From Olsenella sp. An290 (lineage in GTDB: Bacteria; Actinomycetota; Coriobacteriia; Coriobacteriales; Atopobiaceae), in contig NZ_NFIU01000001.1 in the NCBI RefSeq assembly GCF_002159535.1, forward strand, positions 124,001 to 188,000: a DNA stretch of 64,000 nucleotides, given 5' to 3'. The stretch's first letter is position 1, and the number at the start of each line of letters is the position of its first letter. Under the pieces are notes generated by a model. The model ran no database searches. It was not told the origin of the DNA and was given only the letters and a program-made list of their open reading frames with translations. The position numbers were made by a program, and so were the translations under genes. This document shows positions 32,433 through 41,621 of this stretch, one piece after another.

Positions 32433-33806
32433 CTACATCCTGACGAGCAGCATCGGCTCCTCCTCGTACAGGACGTTCGTACCGTACTGGAAGCCGTTTG
32501 CCAGCGTCTCCGGTCGCATCCGCACCACTTCGAGGGGCGGTGCGCCCTCGAAGTCCTCGGCGGCGGCGTTCTTCTCGACCGTGTACAGGGAGGGGTCGAG
32601 CGTGCCGGGCGTTATGCCGAGGCGCTCCAGCCCCGTTTCCGGGTCCGTGTTGTCATAGGCGAGCCTGACGCTGAACCATCCCTTGTCGCGTACGTCAGGT
32701 GACGATTCGAAGAGACCGGGGGCCGCCCTGAGCTCGTATGACTCGAAGGCGGCGGGAGAGGGGCTGCGGCCCTCGATCTCTGCGAGGTCCCCGTCTGCCC
32801 AGAGCTCGTCGTAGGAATACGGGTCATCGACCACCTCCAGCGTCACGTCGCCGGAGCGCAGACGTACGCCGCACTCGTCGGAGGTGACGTAGGCCCCCTT
32901 GCCCACGGGGACCCAGTCGACGATGAGCCAGCTTCCGGTCTCGCCCGCGTCGCGGAAGGGGTCGAGCTCTCCGAGCTTCCCATCCTCCGCTCCGGCGATG
33001 GCCGTGTCCGGTGGGAACGCCTGGTAGACGGCGACCTTTGTGGCGGGGTCTCCGCCGGTCAGCGGGAGGAGCGACCGGCAGGTCGCGTCGACGGGCTCGA
33101 CCCACGAGGGGCGCTCGGGAACATTTGTTGGGAAGGCGTCGGCGTAGTCCGCGTCCGGTCCGGATATGTCGATCTCGACGTCGCACATGCCAAGCCTGAC
33201 GCGGGACGCCTCCTCCTCGAAGAACCGGTCGTCCCCCGTGTAGAGCGCATGGAAGAACGACCCGCTCTCTCGCTCGGCCTCGTCCTTCTCGCCCCACTCG
33301 TATGTCGAGATGCATCCGTCGAAGAACCCGTCCTCGGCGGGAGAGACGCCGTTGATCAGCACGAGCGTGACGGTATAGCCGGCGTCCTCGAGACGCCGCC
33401 GCCCGCGCCCGAGCTCCTCGCGGAAGCGCCGCTCGTATGCGGCCGTGATTTCGTCCTGCTGCCTGTTGTCGCCGACAACGCCCTCCTCGAAGTCGACGAG
33501 CACCGTGGTGCCGTCGTCCATGGTGCAGAAGGCCATGTCCGTCGACTGATAGCCGAACAGGACGTACGAGCGCCCCTCCCAGATGTCGACCACCTCGGCG
33601 TCTGCGCCGTACTTCTCGACGTAGTAGCCCTCTGCCTGGCGCGCGACCGAGCGCTCGTCATAGTTCCCGAGGTCGGAGCACCCCACGACCAGAAGCGAGG
33701 CAAGGCAGGCGTACAGAATGCAGAGCGCGCGCGACAAGGGCGGGTGCGGCTTCGCGCCCGTCGCGGGGCAGGGGCGCGCGGGCGCCCGGTCGGTCGTCTG
33801 GGGCAT
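32433..33806 (-). CDS. Predicted lipoprotein of unknown function
   Basis: 457 residues. Residues 1-43 form a lipoprotein signal: an Arg-rich start, a hydrophobic stretch near 27-42 and the lipobox L-V-V-G-C43. The mature part is acidic, of mixed alpha/beta type, with a few Cys but no motif I recognise. The start ATG (33806-33804) is chosen for its GGGAGAT site; the frame is open far upstream only because it mirrors the high-GC Tex gene on the other strand. It would be anchored to the outer face of the membrane. Confidence 0.8.
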   Translation of the reverse strand: MPQTTDRAPARPCPATGAKPHPPLSRALCILYACLASLLVVGCSDLGNYDERSVARQAEGYYVEKYGADAEVVDIWEGRSYVLFGYQSTDMAFCTMDDGTTVLVDFEEGVVGDNRQQDEITAAYERRFREELGRGRRRLEDAGYTVTLVLINGVSPAEDGFFDGCISTYEWGEKDEAERESGSFFHALYTGDDRFFEEEASRVRLGMCDVEIDISGPDADYADAFPTNVPERPSWVEPVDATCRSLLPLTGGDPATKVAVYQAFPPDTAIAGAEDGKLGELDPFRDAGETGSWLIVDWVPVGKGAYVTSDECGVRLRSGDVTLEVVDDPYSYDELWADGDLAEIEGRSPSPAAFESYELRAAPGLFESSPDVRDKGWFSVRLAYDNTDPETGLERLGITPGTLDPSLYTVEKNAAAEDFEGAPPLEVVRMRPETLANGFQYGTNVLYEEEPMLLVRM

Positions 33807-33971
33807 GCGATCATCTCCCTCGGCTGATGCCGTGCCTCCCATTTTCGTCGAGCGCGGGGTGCCGCTCAACGGGCGGCGGCATGGCGCGGGGGTCGGCGGC
33901 GCCTTGTTCCCGCCCGAGCGGGCGGGTATGCTAGGTGGCTCTTGCACGCAACCGTTTGGAGCTACAGACAC

Positions 33972-36140
33972 ATGGACATCATCGCCACGCTTGCCGAGGA
34001 GCTCGGCCTCAAGGCCGAGGCCGTCGAGGCGGCCGTCAAGCTCATCGACGAGGGCAGCACGATCCCCTTCATCGCCCGCTACCGCAAGGAGGCCACGGGC
34101 GGCATGGACGACGTGGCCCTGCGCGCGCTCAGCGATCGCCTGGCCTACCTGCGCAACCTTGAGCAGCGCAAGGAGGACGTCATCCTGCTCATCGGCGCCC
34201 AGGGCAAGCTCACCCCGGAGCTCGAGGCCGAGATTCGTTCCGCCACGCAGCTCCAGCGCGTGGAGGACCTCTACAAGCCCTATCGCAAGAAGCGCATGAC
34301 GCGAGCGCAGAAGGCACGCGAGGCGGGCCTGGAGCCGCTTGCCAACATGATTATCATGCAGGTCACGACCAAGGGGTCGGCGCTCGACGAGGCGGCGCGC
34401 TTTGTGACGCCGGAGGCTGCCGAGGCGGGCTTCGACACGCCGGAGCGGGCCCTTGCGGGCGCCTCGGACATCGTGGCCGAGACCGTTGCCGAGGACGCCG
34501 AGAACGTCGCCGACCTGCGCGACTTCACCATGGCCACGGCCGAGATCGTCTCGGTGGCAACGAACCCGGACGAGAAGACCCCCTACGAGCCCTACTACGA
34601 CTTCGCCGAGCCCGTGTCCAAGATCCCCAACCACCGCGTGCTGGCCATCGACCGCGGCGAGCGCGAGGAGAAGCTCCGCGTTCGCGTGCGCGTCGACGCG
34701 GAGGCGGCCGTGGCGCGTCTGGGATCGCGCTGGCCGCGCCGCCAGGGCGTCTTTGCCCCGGTCTTTGACGCCGCCATCGCCGACGGCTACCGCCGCCTCA
34801 TGGCGCCCTCGCTCGAGCGCGAGGCTCGCGCCAAGCTGACGGCGCGCGCGCAGATGGACGCCATCAAGGTGTTTGCCAAGAACGCGGAGAGCCTGCTCTC
34901 CGCCCGCCCGGTGCGCGGCGCGCGCATCATCGCGCTCGACCCGGGCTTTCGTACGGGCTGCAAGCTGGCGGTGCTCGACGAGACGGGCAAGCTCCTCGAC
35001 CACGGCGTGGTCTACCCCACGGTTCCGCGCCGTGACGTGGCGGGCACCAAGCGCACGCTCTCCCGCCTGGTCGAGAAGTACCACGTCAACACCATCGTCA
35101 TCGGCAACGGCACGGCCAGCCGCGAGACCGAGGAGGTCGTCTCCGAGTTCATTGCCGAGTCCGCGCCGGACCTGCGCTACACGATCGTCAACGAGGCGGG
35201 CGCCTCGGTCTACTCGGCCTCCGAGCTCGCGAGCCAGGAGTACCCGGACCTTGACGTCACCACGCGCGGCGCCATGAGCCTGGGCCGTCGCCTCCAGGAC
35301 CCGCTCGCCGAGCTCGTCAAGATTCCGCCCCAGTCCATCGGCGTGGGGCAGTACCAGCACGACCTTGATCAGACCGAGCTTGCCTACGCGCTCGGCAACG
35401 TGGTCGAGGACGTGGTCAACCGCGTGGGCGTGGACGTCAACACGGCAAGCGCGAGCCTTCTGGGCTACGTCTCGGGCATCACGTCCACCGTGGCCAAGAA
35501 CATCGTCTCGTACCGCGAGGAGCACGGCGCCTTTACCGACCGCCGGGAGCTCAAGAAGGTGCCCCAGCTCGGCCCCAAGGCCTTCCTCAACAGCGCGGGC
35601 TTCCTGCGCATCACGGGCGGCGCCAACCCGCTCGACGCCACGAGCGTCCACCCGGAGAGCTACGCCGTCGCAACGGCCGTGCTCGAGCGCGCGGGCGTGA
35701 CCGCCGACGAGCTCACCCGTGGCGGCGTGCCGGACATCGAGCGCCGCGTGGGGAGCGTCGCGACCCTCGCCGGCGAGCTCGACTGCGGCATCATGACCCT
35801 CATCGACATTGTGCACGAGCTCGAGAAGCCCGGTCGGGACCCGCGCGACGACGCGCCCGAGGTGGTCTTTAGCCGCGCGGCGCTCTCCATCGACGACCTC
35901 CAGCCGGGCATGGAGCTCACGGGCACCGTCCGCAACGTCGTTGACTTTGGCGCCTTCGTGGACGTGGGCGTGCACCAGGACGGTCTCGTGCACATCTCAA
36001 AGCTGGCGCGACGCTTTGTCAGGCACCCGTCCGACGTGGTCGCCGTGGGCGATACCGTGAAGGTGTGGGTCGAGAAGGTCGACCGCGACCGCGGCAAGAT
36101 CTCGCTCACCATGGTCAAGAGCGGGGAGGGGCGCTCGTGA
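33972..36140 (+). CDS. tex: Tex-family RNA-binding transcription accessory protein
   Basis: 722 residues with the full Tex layout: helical N-terminus (about 1-200), the YqgF/RNase-H-like domain at about 320-460 starting A-L-D-P-G-F-R-T-G-C, tandem helix-hairpin-helix motifs near 480-560, and the C-terminal S1 domain from about 640 (G-T-V-R-N-V-V-D-F-G-A-F-V-D-V-G). Tex binds nucleic acids and affects transcription and stress survival. The ATG at 33972 has only a weak GGAG ten bases before it; the frame opens ten codons earlier. Its stop overlaps the GTG of the next gene. Confidence 0.95.
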   Translation: MDIIATLAEELGLKAEAVEAAVKLIDEGSTIPFIARYRKEATGGMDDVALRALSDRLAYLRNLEQRKEDVILLIGAQGKLTPELEAEIRSATQLQRVEDLYKPYRKKRMTRAQKAREAGLEPLANMIIMQVTTKGSALDEAARFVTPEAAEAGFDTPERALAGASDIVAETVAEDAENVADLRDFTMATAEIVSVATNPDEKTPYEPYYDFAEPVSKIPNHRVLAIDRGEREEKLRVRVRVDAEAAVARLGSRWPRRQGVFAPVFDAAIADGYRRLMAPSLEREARAKLTARAQMDAIKVFAKNAESLLSARPVRGARIIALDPGFRTGCKLAVLDETGKLLDHGVVYPTVPRRDVAGTKRTLSRLVEKYHVNTIVIGNGTASRETEEVVSEFIAESAPDLRYTIVNEAGASVYSASELASQEYPDLDVTTRGAMSLGRRLQDPLAELVKIPPQSIGVGQYQHDLDQTELAYALGNVVEDVVNRVGVDVNTASASLLGYVSGITSTVAKNIVSYREEHGAFTDRRELKKVPQLGPKAFLNSAGFLRITGGANPLDATSVHPESYAVATAVLERAGVTADELTRGGVPDIERRVGSVATLAGELDCGIMTLIDIVHELEKPGRDPRDDAPEVVFSRAALSIDDLQPGMELTGTVRNVVDFGAFVDVGVHQDGLVHISKLARRFVRHPSDVVAVGDTVKVWVEKVDRDRGKISLTMVKSGEGRS

Positions 36141-36478
36141 ACGTTCAGGTCTTTGGCACCCGGAAGAGCTTCGACACCAAGAAGGCGCAGCGTTGGTTCA
36201 AGGAGCGCCGGATTCGCTTCCAGTTCGTCGACCTTAAGGAGAAGGGGATGAGCCGGGGAGAGCTCCAGAGCGTCATGCGCGCCGTCGGCGGGCTCGAGGT
36301 CCTTCTCGACCCCAAGGCCAAGGACCAGGACACCCTTGCGCTCGTCTCCCACCTTGCCGAGTCGCAGCGCTTTGACAAGCTGCTCGAGAACCAGCAGGTG
36401 CTCCGCGAGCCGATCGTGCGCAACGGCCGTCAGGCAACCGTCGGCTACGCGCCCGAGACCTGGCAGACCTGGGAGTAG
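36137..36478 (+). CDS. ArsC/Spx-like protein without the active cysteine
   Basis: 113 residues with the thioredoxin-like ArsC/Spx plan: an N-terminal strand N-V-Q-V-F-G-T, K-A-Q-R-W-F, F-V-D-L-K-E, and the cis-Pro strand R-E-P-I-V. In active arsenate reductases and Spx the first turn has Cys (C-x-x-C or C-x-x-S); here it reads T-R-K-S-F-D, with no Cys anywhere in the protein, so reductase activity is unlikely. Starts with GTG overlapping the Tex stop (GTGA). It may act as a protein-binding module, as Spx does with RNA polymerase. Confidence 0.85.
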   Translation: MNVQVFGTRKSFDTKKAQRWFKERRIRFQFVDLKEKGMSRGELQSVMRAVGGLEVLLDPKAKDQDTLALVSHLAESQRFDKLLENQQVLREPIVRNGRQATVGYAPETWQTWE

Positions 36479-36574
36479 CCGCCTCGCCTGCCGCTCCCGC
36501 GGACTTTCCCCTTGCGTTCAGGTCCCCGACCCGGTACACCTCTATGGGGCACCTGCGGACGAGAGGGGGAGGGC

Positions 36575-36868
36575 ATGCTTACGATGGCCCTGATGTGCCT
36601 GGGCGCGGTGGTGGGAAGGTTCGTGCTGCCGCACTGGTGGGCGCGCGCCAACAGCCGCGTCCAGCTGGTCCTGACCGTCCTTTTGATCTTCACGATGGGC
36701 GTGAGCATTGGGAGGAACGAGGACCTGCTGCACAACCTCGGCACCATCGGCCTTGACAGCGCCCTCTTCTGCCTGATTCCCATGGCCGTCTCCATTGCCC
36801 TGGCGCACCTGCTCGCCAAGCGAGTCTTCGGCGCGGGAGAGGGTGCGGGAGAGGGCGAGGGGGAGTAG
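36575..36868 (+). CDS. LysO-type lysine exporter, N-terminal half
   Basis: 97 residues with three hydrophobic segments (about 2-20, 28-47, 58-82) ending in a Gly/Glu tail. Matches the N-terminal part of LysO (DUF340), which exports lysine through the membrane. The C-terminal half is a separate gene two bases further on, so the exporter is made of two chains. The ATG follows a GAGAGGGGGAGG site. Confidence 0.75.
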   Translation: MLTMALMCLGAVVGRFVLPHWWARANSRVQLVLTVLLIFTMGVSIGRNEDLLHNLGTIGLDSALFCLIPMAVSIALAHLLAKRVFGAGEGAGEGEGE

Positions 36869-36870
36869 CC

Positions 36871-37473
36871 ATGGTGTTTCTCGCGTTTGGGGCGCTTGCC
36901 CTGGGGGTCCTCTGTGGGCGGCTCGGCTCGGGCCTTGCCGCGGTGGACGTGCTCCTCTCCTCGAGCGACCTCATCCTCAACCTGCTCATGGTCTCGGTGG
37001 GCGTGGGCATTGGGATGCAGCGCGGCATCGTGCGCAAGATCTGCCAGTACCACCTCAAGGCCCTCGTCATTCCCCTGGGCGTCACGGTTGGCTCGATCCT
37101 GGGAGGGGCGGCCTGCTCGCTCGTCACGGGCTACCCCCTCGCCGAGGGCGTCTCCATCGCCGGGTGCATGGGGTGGTACAGCCTCGGCGGCGTGACGATC
37201 GGCGCCCTCTCGGGCGGCGTCTATGGCGGCGTGGCGTTTCTCAGCAACCTCATGCGGGAGATGCTCTCGTTCTTCTGCATCCCGCTGCTCGCGCGCTACC
37301 TGGGGCCCGCCGCCTGCATCGCGGCCGCCGGCGCCACGAGCGAGGACACCACCCTGCCCATGATGATGAAGTACACCAACGAGGAGAGCGTGGTGCTCTC
37401 GGTGCTCAACGGGGCCACCTGCTCCGCTCTCGTCCCCGTGCTCATCTCGCTCAGCTACCAGCTCCTTGGCTAG
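36871..37473 (+). CDS. LysO-type lysine exporter, C-terminal half
   Basis: 200 residues, six hydrophobic segments, with the G-W-Y-S-L-G-G and A-G-A-T-S-E-D-T-T-L-P signatures of the LysO family in segments 4-6. It starts two bases after the stop of the N-terminal half with a GGGGGAG site, so both are co-translated and very probably form one transporter. Its stop overlaps the end of the convergent DUF1275 gene by four bases. Confidence 0.82.
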   Translation: MVFLAFGALALGVLCGRLGSGLAAVDVLLSSSDLILNLLMVSVGVGIGMQRGIVRKICQYHLKALVIPLGVTVGSILGGAACSLVTGYPLAEGVSIAGCMGWYSLGGVTIGALSGGVYGGVAFLSNLMREMLSFFCIPLLARYLGPAACIAAAGATSEDTTLPMMMKYTNEESVVLSVLNGATCSALVPVLISLSYQLLG

Positions 37474-38162
37474 GGGCGGGCCGACTGGGCGCGGGGCTCG
37501 GTCTCGGTCACGTAGCGCAGCGACAGGATGAAGAGCGCACTGATCGCGAGGCTTGCCCAGCCGCCCGCGACGTCAATGAGCAGCTTGCAGCAGACGGCCC
37601 CGACGCAGAACGAGAGAATGAGGGCTGCGTAGCGCGCCGAGCGGTGGAGCTCGTGTCGGTTGCCGGCGATGAGGCCGTCGTAGAGGGTCTCGCCGAGCGA
37701 GCGGAGGTTGCCCGTGCAGAAGACGCTCGCATACGCCGACTTGGTGCCGAAGGTGCGGAAGTTCTCAAAGGAGAGCGCCGCACAGAAGGAAATCGCGCAG
37801 TTGACGGGCAGGTCGGGCACGCCTGGGGGCAGCAGCGCCATGAGGGCAAAGACCAGGGCCTCAAAGACGGCGACCGTGCGCTGCATGCGGTGGCTGCTGC
37901 CGTTGTGGACGCGCACCAGCACGTGCTTGGAGAGGACGATGCCCGTGACAAAGGCGAGGATCGACGCCAGGTAGTGGAGGACCCCGAGCCAGGCCCCATC
38001 GGCGAGGTTCAGGCACAGGAGCACGATGTTGCCGGTCTGCCCCGTGGCAAATACCTTGCCGTGGAGGAGGTAGGAGTAGGCGTCCATGAAGCCGCCCGCG
38101 CAGATGACGGTGAGGCCCAGCCTCACGGGCACCTTGGTTCTTGCTGCCGTCCCCTGCTCCAT
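37470..38162 (-). CDS. DUF1275 (YoaK-like) membrane protein
   Basis: 230 residues with six hydrophobic segments and the family signature G-F-M-D-A-Y-S-Y-L ... A-T-G-Q-T-G-N at about 24-44. I chose the ATG at 38162 because of its GGGAGG site; an in-frame GTG at 38195 has no ribosome site. Function of the family is unknown, transport or membrane stress being the usual suggestions. Confidence 0.88.
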   Translation of the reverse strand: MEQGTAARTKVPVRLGLTVICAGGFMDAYSYLLHGKVFATGQTGNIVLLCLNLADGAWLGVLHYLASILAFVTGIVLSKHVLVRVHNGSSHRMQRTVAVFEALVFALMALLPPGVPDLPVNCAISFCAALSFENFRTFGTKSAYASVFCTGNLRSLGETLYDGLIAGNRHELHRSARYAALILSFCVGAVCCKLLIDVAGGWASLAISALFILSLRYVTETEPRAQSARP

Positions 38163-38231
38163 GCGCGCCTCCCTGCTCGACTCTGCGCGGGCCACGTGTC
38201 ATGCTAGTGCACATGGGCGAGAAGAACGGCG

Positions 38232-38942
38232 GTGAGCGAGGCGTTGACAGAAGTTTCTGAAGAGGCGATGCTCGCGGCCTCGGCAGCCGGGCTCGAGCTG
38301 CGGCGCGATGACGGGGGGCTTGCGCTCGTGGGGGACGGCATGGTGCTGCGGGCCGACCTCGCGCGCCTGCTGCCGCGCCTGCGGCCGGACCGGCTGGGCC
38401 GCGAGCTCCTCGTGCGGGCGGCACGGGTGCGCGGCGTCCCCGCGCCCACGGCCGTGGACGCGACGGCAGGGCTCGGCGAGGATGCGCTGCTGCTGGCCGC
38501 GGCCGGGTTCACGGTCACGCTGTTCGAGAAGGACCCGGTGATCGCGGCGCTCCTGCGCGACGCGCTCGAGCGGGCCGCGGGCGAGCCGCAGCTTGCGGGC
38601 ATCGTTTCACGGATGGAGCTCGTGGAGGGCGACTCCGTTGCGGGGCTGCACGCGCTGGGGCTGCGCGACCACGCGCCCGACGTGGTGTTTCTTGACCCGA
38701 TGTTTCCCGAGCGCACCAAGAGCGCGGCCGTGAAGAAGAAGTTCCAGCTCCTGCACCATCTCGAGCGGCCCTGCGAGGACGAGGCGCGGCTTCTGGATGC
38801 GGCGCGCGCCGCGCGTCCGCGCAAGATCGTGGTCAAGCGGCCGCCCAAGGGGCCGTGGCTCGCGGGCGCCAAGCCGAGCCACTCGCTTGCCGGAAAGGCC
38901 GTTCGCTACGACGTCCTCGTGCCGCCGCCCAGCTCACGATAG
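38232..38942 (+). CDS. rsmJ: 16S rRNA m2G1516 methyltransferase, RsmJ-like
   Basis: 236 residues. The SAM-binding site is [10 protein letters not shown] near 76-85, followed by F-E-K-D at about 98-101 and the catalytic F-L-D-P-M-F-P strand near 154-160 with the family motif K-K-K-F-Q-L-L. RsmJ methylates a guanine in the 3' part of 16S rRNA. The GTG start follows a GAGAAG stretch; an ATG 12 codons later is possible. The 37 bases to the next gene leave room for co-transcription. Confidence 0.88.
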   Translation: MSEALTEVSEEAMLAASAAGLELRRDDGGLALVGDGMVLRADLARLLPRLRPDRLGRELLVRAARVRGVPAPTAVDATAGLGEDALLLAAAGFTVTLFEKDPVIAALLRDALERAAGEPQLAGIVSRMELVEGDSVAGLHALGLRDHAPDVVFLDPMFPERTKSAAVKKKFQLLHHLERPCEDEARLLDAARAARPRKIVVKRPPKGPWLAGAKPSHSLAGKAVRYDVLVPPPSSR

Positions 38943-38979
38943 AATCGGGGGTGTTGATTCCCCGTTCAAAGGAGCTGGC

Positions 38980-39966
38980 ATGGACCTCCCGAACAAGCGC
39001 CCCGACGACATGGCGCGCATCACCACTCCCGAGCTCGCGCAGGCCTTCATTGAGGAGCAGGTCGCGGCCGTGCGCGCGCAGGTCGGCGACAAGAAGGTGC
39101 TGCTGGCCCTCTCTGGCGGCGTGGACTCCTCCGTGGTTGCCGCGCTGCTCATCAAGGCCATCGGCAGGCAGCTCATCTGCGTGCACGTGAACCACGGCCT
39201 CATGCGCAAGGGCGAGTCCGAGCAGGTCGTCGACGTCTTCAAGAACCAGATGGACGCCAACCTCGTCTACGTGGACGCCACGGACCGCTTCCTCGACCTC
39301 TTGGCCGGCGTGGCCGAGCCCGAGCGCAAGCGCAAGATCATCGGCGCCGAGTTCATCCGCGTCTTTGAGGAGGAGGCGCGCAAGGTCGCCGACGACGTGG
39401 ACTTCCTCGCGCAGGGCACCATCTACCCGGACATCGTGGAGTCCGACGGCGTGAAGGCGCACCACAACGTGGGCGGCCTGCCCGACGACCTGCAGTTCGA
39501 GCTCGTCGAGCCCGTGCGCCTGCTCTTCAAGGACGAGGTTCGCGTGGTGGGCCGCGCGCTGGGGCTCCCCGAGGGCATGGTCGAGCGCCAGCCGTTTCCG
39601 GGCCCGGGCCTGGGCGTGCGCTGCCTCGGCGCGATCACCCGCGACCGCCTGGAGGCGCTGCGCGAGGCGGATGCCATCCTGCGCGAGGAGTTTGCGGAGG
39701 CCGGGCTTGCCGGCAAGGTGTGGCAGTACTTCGTCGTGGTGCCCGACATGCGCGCGACCGGCGTGCGCGACGGCAAGCGCGCCTACGACTGGCCAGCCAT
39801 CATCCGCGCCGTAAACACCGTCGACGCCATGACCGCCACGGTGCCCGAGCTCGACTGGGCGCTCTTGAAGCGCGTCACCGACCGCATCCTCGCCGAGGTT
39901 CCGGGCATCTGCCGCGTGACGTACGACCTGACGCCCAAGCCTGTCGGCACGATCGAGTGGGAATAA
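38980..39966 (+). CDS. GMP synthase ATPase subunit without glutaminase domain
   Basis: 328 residues that correspond to the C-terminal two thirds of GuaA: P-loop L-S45-G-G-V-D-S-S51, the long A-Q-G-T-I-Y-P-D-I segment, G-P-G-L-G-V-R and the family end T-I-E-W-E. The Cys-His-Glu glutaminase is absent, and no separate glutaminase gene is adjacent, so it must use free ammonia, borrow a partner as archaeal GuaAb does, or act on a different substrate. It is clearly diverged from the full-length guaA only 7.5 kb away. The ATG has an AAAGGAG site and is followed by a terminator. Confidence 0.9.
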   Translation: MDLPNKRPDDMARITTPELAQAFIEEQVAAVRAQVGDKKVLLALSGGVDSSVVAALLIKAIGRQLICVHVNHGLMRKGESEQVVDVFKNQMDANLVYVDATDRFLDLLAGVAEPERKRKIIGAEFIRVFEEEARKVADDVDFLAQGTIYPDIVESDGVKAHHNVGGLPDDLQFELVEPVRLLFKDEVRVVGRALGLPEGMVERQPFPGPGLGVRCLGAITRDRLEALREADAILREEFAEAGLAGKVWQYFVVVPDMRATGVRDGKRAYDWPAIIRAVNTVDAMTATVPELDWALLKRVTDRILAEVPGICRVTYDLTPKPVGTIEWE

Positions 39967-39984
39967 GAAATTAAACCAAATTCT

Positions 39985-40016
39985 GAGCGTCCGCCGTCTC
40001 TGTGCGGCGGGCGCTC
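39985..40016 (+). terminator. Terminator hairpin after the second GMP synthase
   Basis: 12-bp stem with one G-U pair (39985-39996 with 40005-40016), 8-base loop, short T-containing tail. Confidence 0.6.
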
Positions 40017-40044
40017 GCTTGTCTGGCAAGAAGAAGGGGGCTCG

Positions 40045-40671
40045 ATGGACCTCGCGGAAGTGCGGCGGCGCATGGCCGACGGCCGGCTCTACGCGTGCAA
40101 CAGCCCGGAGCTCTTTGCCGAGCAGGAGCGCCGGCGTGACGTGCTGGACGCCTACAACGCCCTGCCGTTCAGCAGCTCGGAGGAGCGCGGCGCGCTTCTC
40201 GCAAGGCTCGTGGCCGAGGTGGGCGAGGGCTGCATGATCGAGTCGCCCCTCCATGCCAACTGGGGCGGCGCCAACCTGCACCTGGGCAGCAACGTCTACG
40301 CCAACATGGGCCTCACGCTGGTAGACGACGCGGACATCTTCATCGAGGACGACGTCATGATCGGCCCCAACGTCACCATCTGTACGGCGTCGCATCCCGT
40401 CTCGCCGCGTCTGCGCGCCAAGGGCCTGCAGTACAACAAGCCCGTTCGCATCTGCAGGGGTGCCTGGCTCGGTGCTGGGTGCGTGGTGCTGCCGGGCGTG
40501 ACGGTGGGAGCCGGTTCGGTGGTGGGTGCGGGCAGCGTGGTCACGCGCGACGTGCCTGCCGGTGTGGTGGCCGCGGGCAACCCGTGCCGCGTGCTTCGCT
40601 CGATTGACGAGCAAGATGATCGCGTCTACGACCACGACAGGCCGGTCGAGGAGTTCTGGCTCGATGCCTGA
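40045..40671 (+). CDS. Maltose/galactoside-type O-acetyltransferase
   Basis: 208 residues of left-handed beta-helix hexapeptide repeats, with the N-terminal cap helix M-A-D-G-R-L-Y-x-x-N that marks the Maa/LacA/NodL branch and the catalytic H in T-A-S-H-P-V (about 115). It transfers acetyl groups from acetyl-CoA to sugars. AAGAAGGGGG ribosome site. Its last eight bases overlap the start of the methyltransferase. Confidence 0.93.
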   Translation: MDLAEVRRRMADGRLYACNSPELFAEQERRRDVLDAYNALPFSSSEERGALLARLVAEVGEGCMIESPLHANWGGANLHLGSNVYANMGLTLVDDADIFIEDDVMIGPNVTICTASHPVSPRLRAKGLQYNKPVRICRGAWLGAGCVVLPGVTVGAGSVVGAGSVVTRDVPAGVVAAGNPCRVLRSIDEQDDRVYDHDRPVEEFWLDA

Positions 40672-41245
40672 CGCTGACCTGCTGCGCGATCTGGCCGTTG
40701 CCGGCCGCTCGCTCGAGCGCGCCGAGAGGACCCGCCATGCCGCGGCAGGCGCCCATGACCCCACGGCCACGCCCTACTTTGTGCTCGAGGACCTCCTTGG
40801 CGGGCTGGGCCTCGACGCGGACTCTCACCTGCTCGACGTGGGCTGCGGAGCCGGTCGCGTGCTTGCATACTTCGTGGGTGCGGGGCTGCCCGGGCGCGCG
40901 ACGGGCGTAGAGCTGGATCCGGCGCTCGCGGCGGAGGCTGCCGCGTGGTCGGCGCGCTACCCCAACGTGCACGTTGTTGCTGGCAGCGCGCTCGACCTGC
41001 CGCTTGCCGGCTTCACGCACGTCTACCTGTTCAACCCGTTTGATACTCCGGTGCTCACAGCGTTTCTCGACAAGCTTGAGCGCGAGGCCGCGGGACCCGT
41101 GACGCTCGTGCACATGTCGGACAACGGCGAGTGGCTCGCCTATGCGGGACGAGAGCGCTGGACCGTTCTGCGCGAGGGCGCCTTCAACCTGCCGGGCGAG
41201 GAGGGCGATTGTCCGCAGCACTTCACCATCAGAAGGCTTGGGTAA
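40664..41245 (+). CDS. SAM-dependent methyltransferase, class I
   Basis: 193 residues with motif I L-L-D-V-G-C-G-A-G-R at about 56-65, an acidic motif II G-V-E-L-D at 81-85 and Y-L-F-N-P-F in the motif IV position near 120-125. The N-P-F suggests N- or small-molecule methylation rather than O-methylation of catechols. Coupled by overlap to the acetyltransferase. Substrate unknown. Confidence 0.83.
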   Translation: MPDADLLRDLAVAGRSLERAERTRHAAAGAHDPTATPYFVLEDLLGGLGLDADSHLLDVGCGAGRVLAYFVGAGLPGRATGVELDPALAAEAAAWSARYPNVHVVAGSALDLPLAGFTHVYLFNPFDTPVLTAFLDKLEREAAGPVTLVHMSDNGEWLAYAGRERWTVLREGAFNLPGEEGDCPQHFTIRRLG

Positions 41246-41346
41246 ATGGGGGTCTCCCGGCGCGCGCTCGTGGCGCTGAGTCCGATTGCGCGTCCGGCCG
41301 AGGCGTTACGCTCCCTGGGCAGACGTAAATCGAGGCCTGCGCAAAG

Positions 41347-41464
41347 GTTGTGCACTTTTTTGGCTCCCCTCGAAGTACTACTGACGAGGTGCCATTTTTC
41401 TACCTGCGATTCTGCGAGACCACTGCTGCGGACTACTTGGCGGCCATGTGAAAAAGTGCACAAC
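41347..41464. repeat. 118-bp dispersed element, copy 1
   Basis: Bounded by GTTGTGCACTTTTT (41347-41360) and its exact complement (41451-41464). Position 43-62 of the element reads GTGCCATTTTTCTACCTGCG, and the same 20-mer stands at the same offset in the 118-bp copy at 62483. It holds no gene. It fills most of the otherwise featureless 376-bp gap 41246-41621, ahead of the Rrf2 gene. Confidence 0.75.
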
Positions 41465-41621
41465 ACTTGGGATTGCGCCGCCATGGCGCCTGTCATTTGC
41501 GCAAGCGCGCCCTTGTCCCCTGGCACGACGTCACGTGTTGGGCCATCCTGCTTGGGCTATAGTCCACGTGTGCGGGGGTGCTTTGACCTCGTAGTTCGAG
41601 CCATTGAGGGTTGGGAGGCCC

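Noticed and set aside
33807-35993. 5' extension of the lipoprotein frame through tex
   Set aside because: The extension is the complement of tex; a lipoprotein signal begins exactly at the ATG at 33806.
41246-41621. Small RNA gene in the gap before the Rrf2 gene
   Set aside because: The gap is mostly the dispersed 118-bp element; no promoter plus terminator pair is visible.
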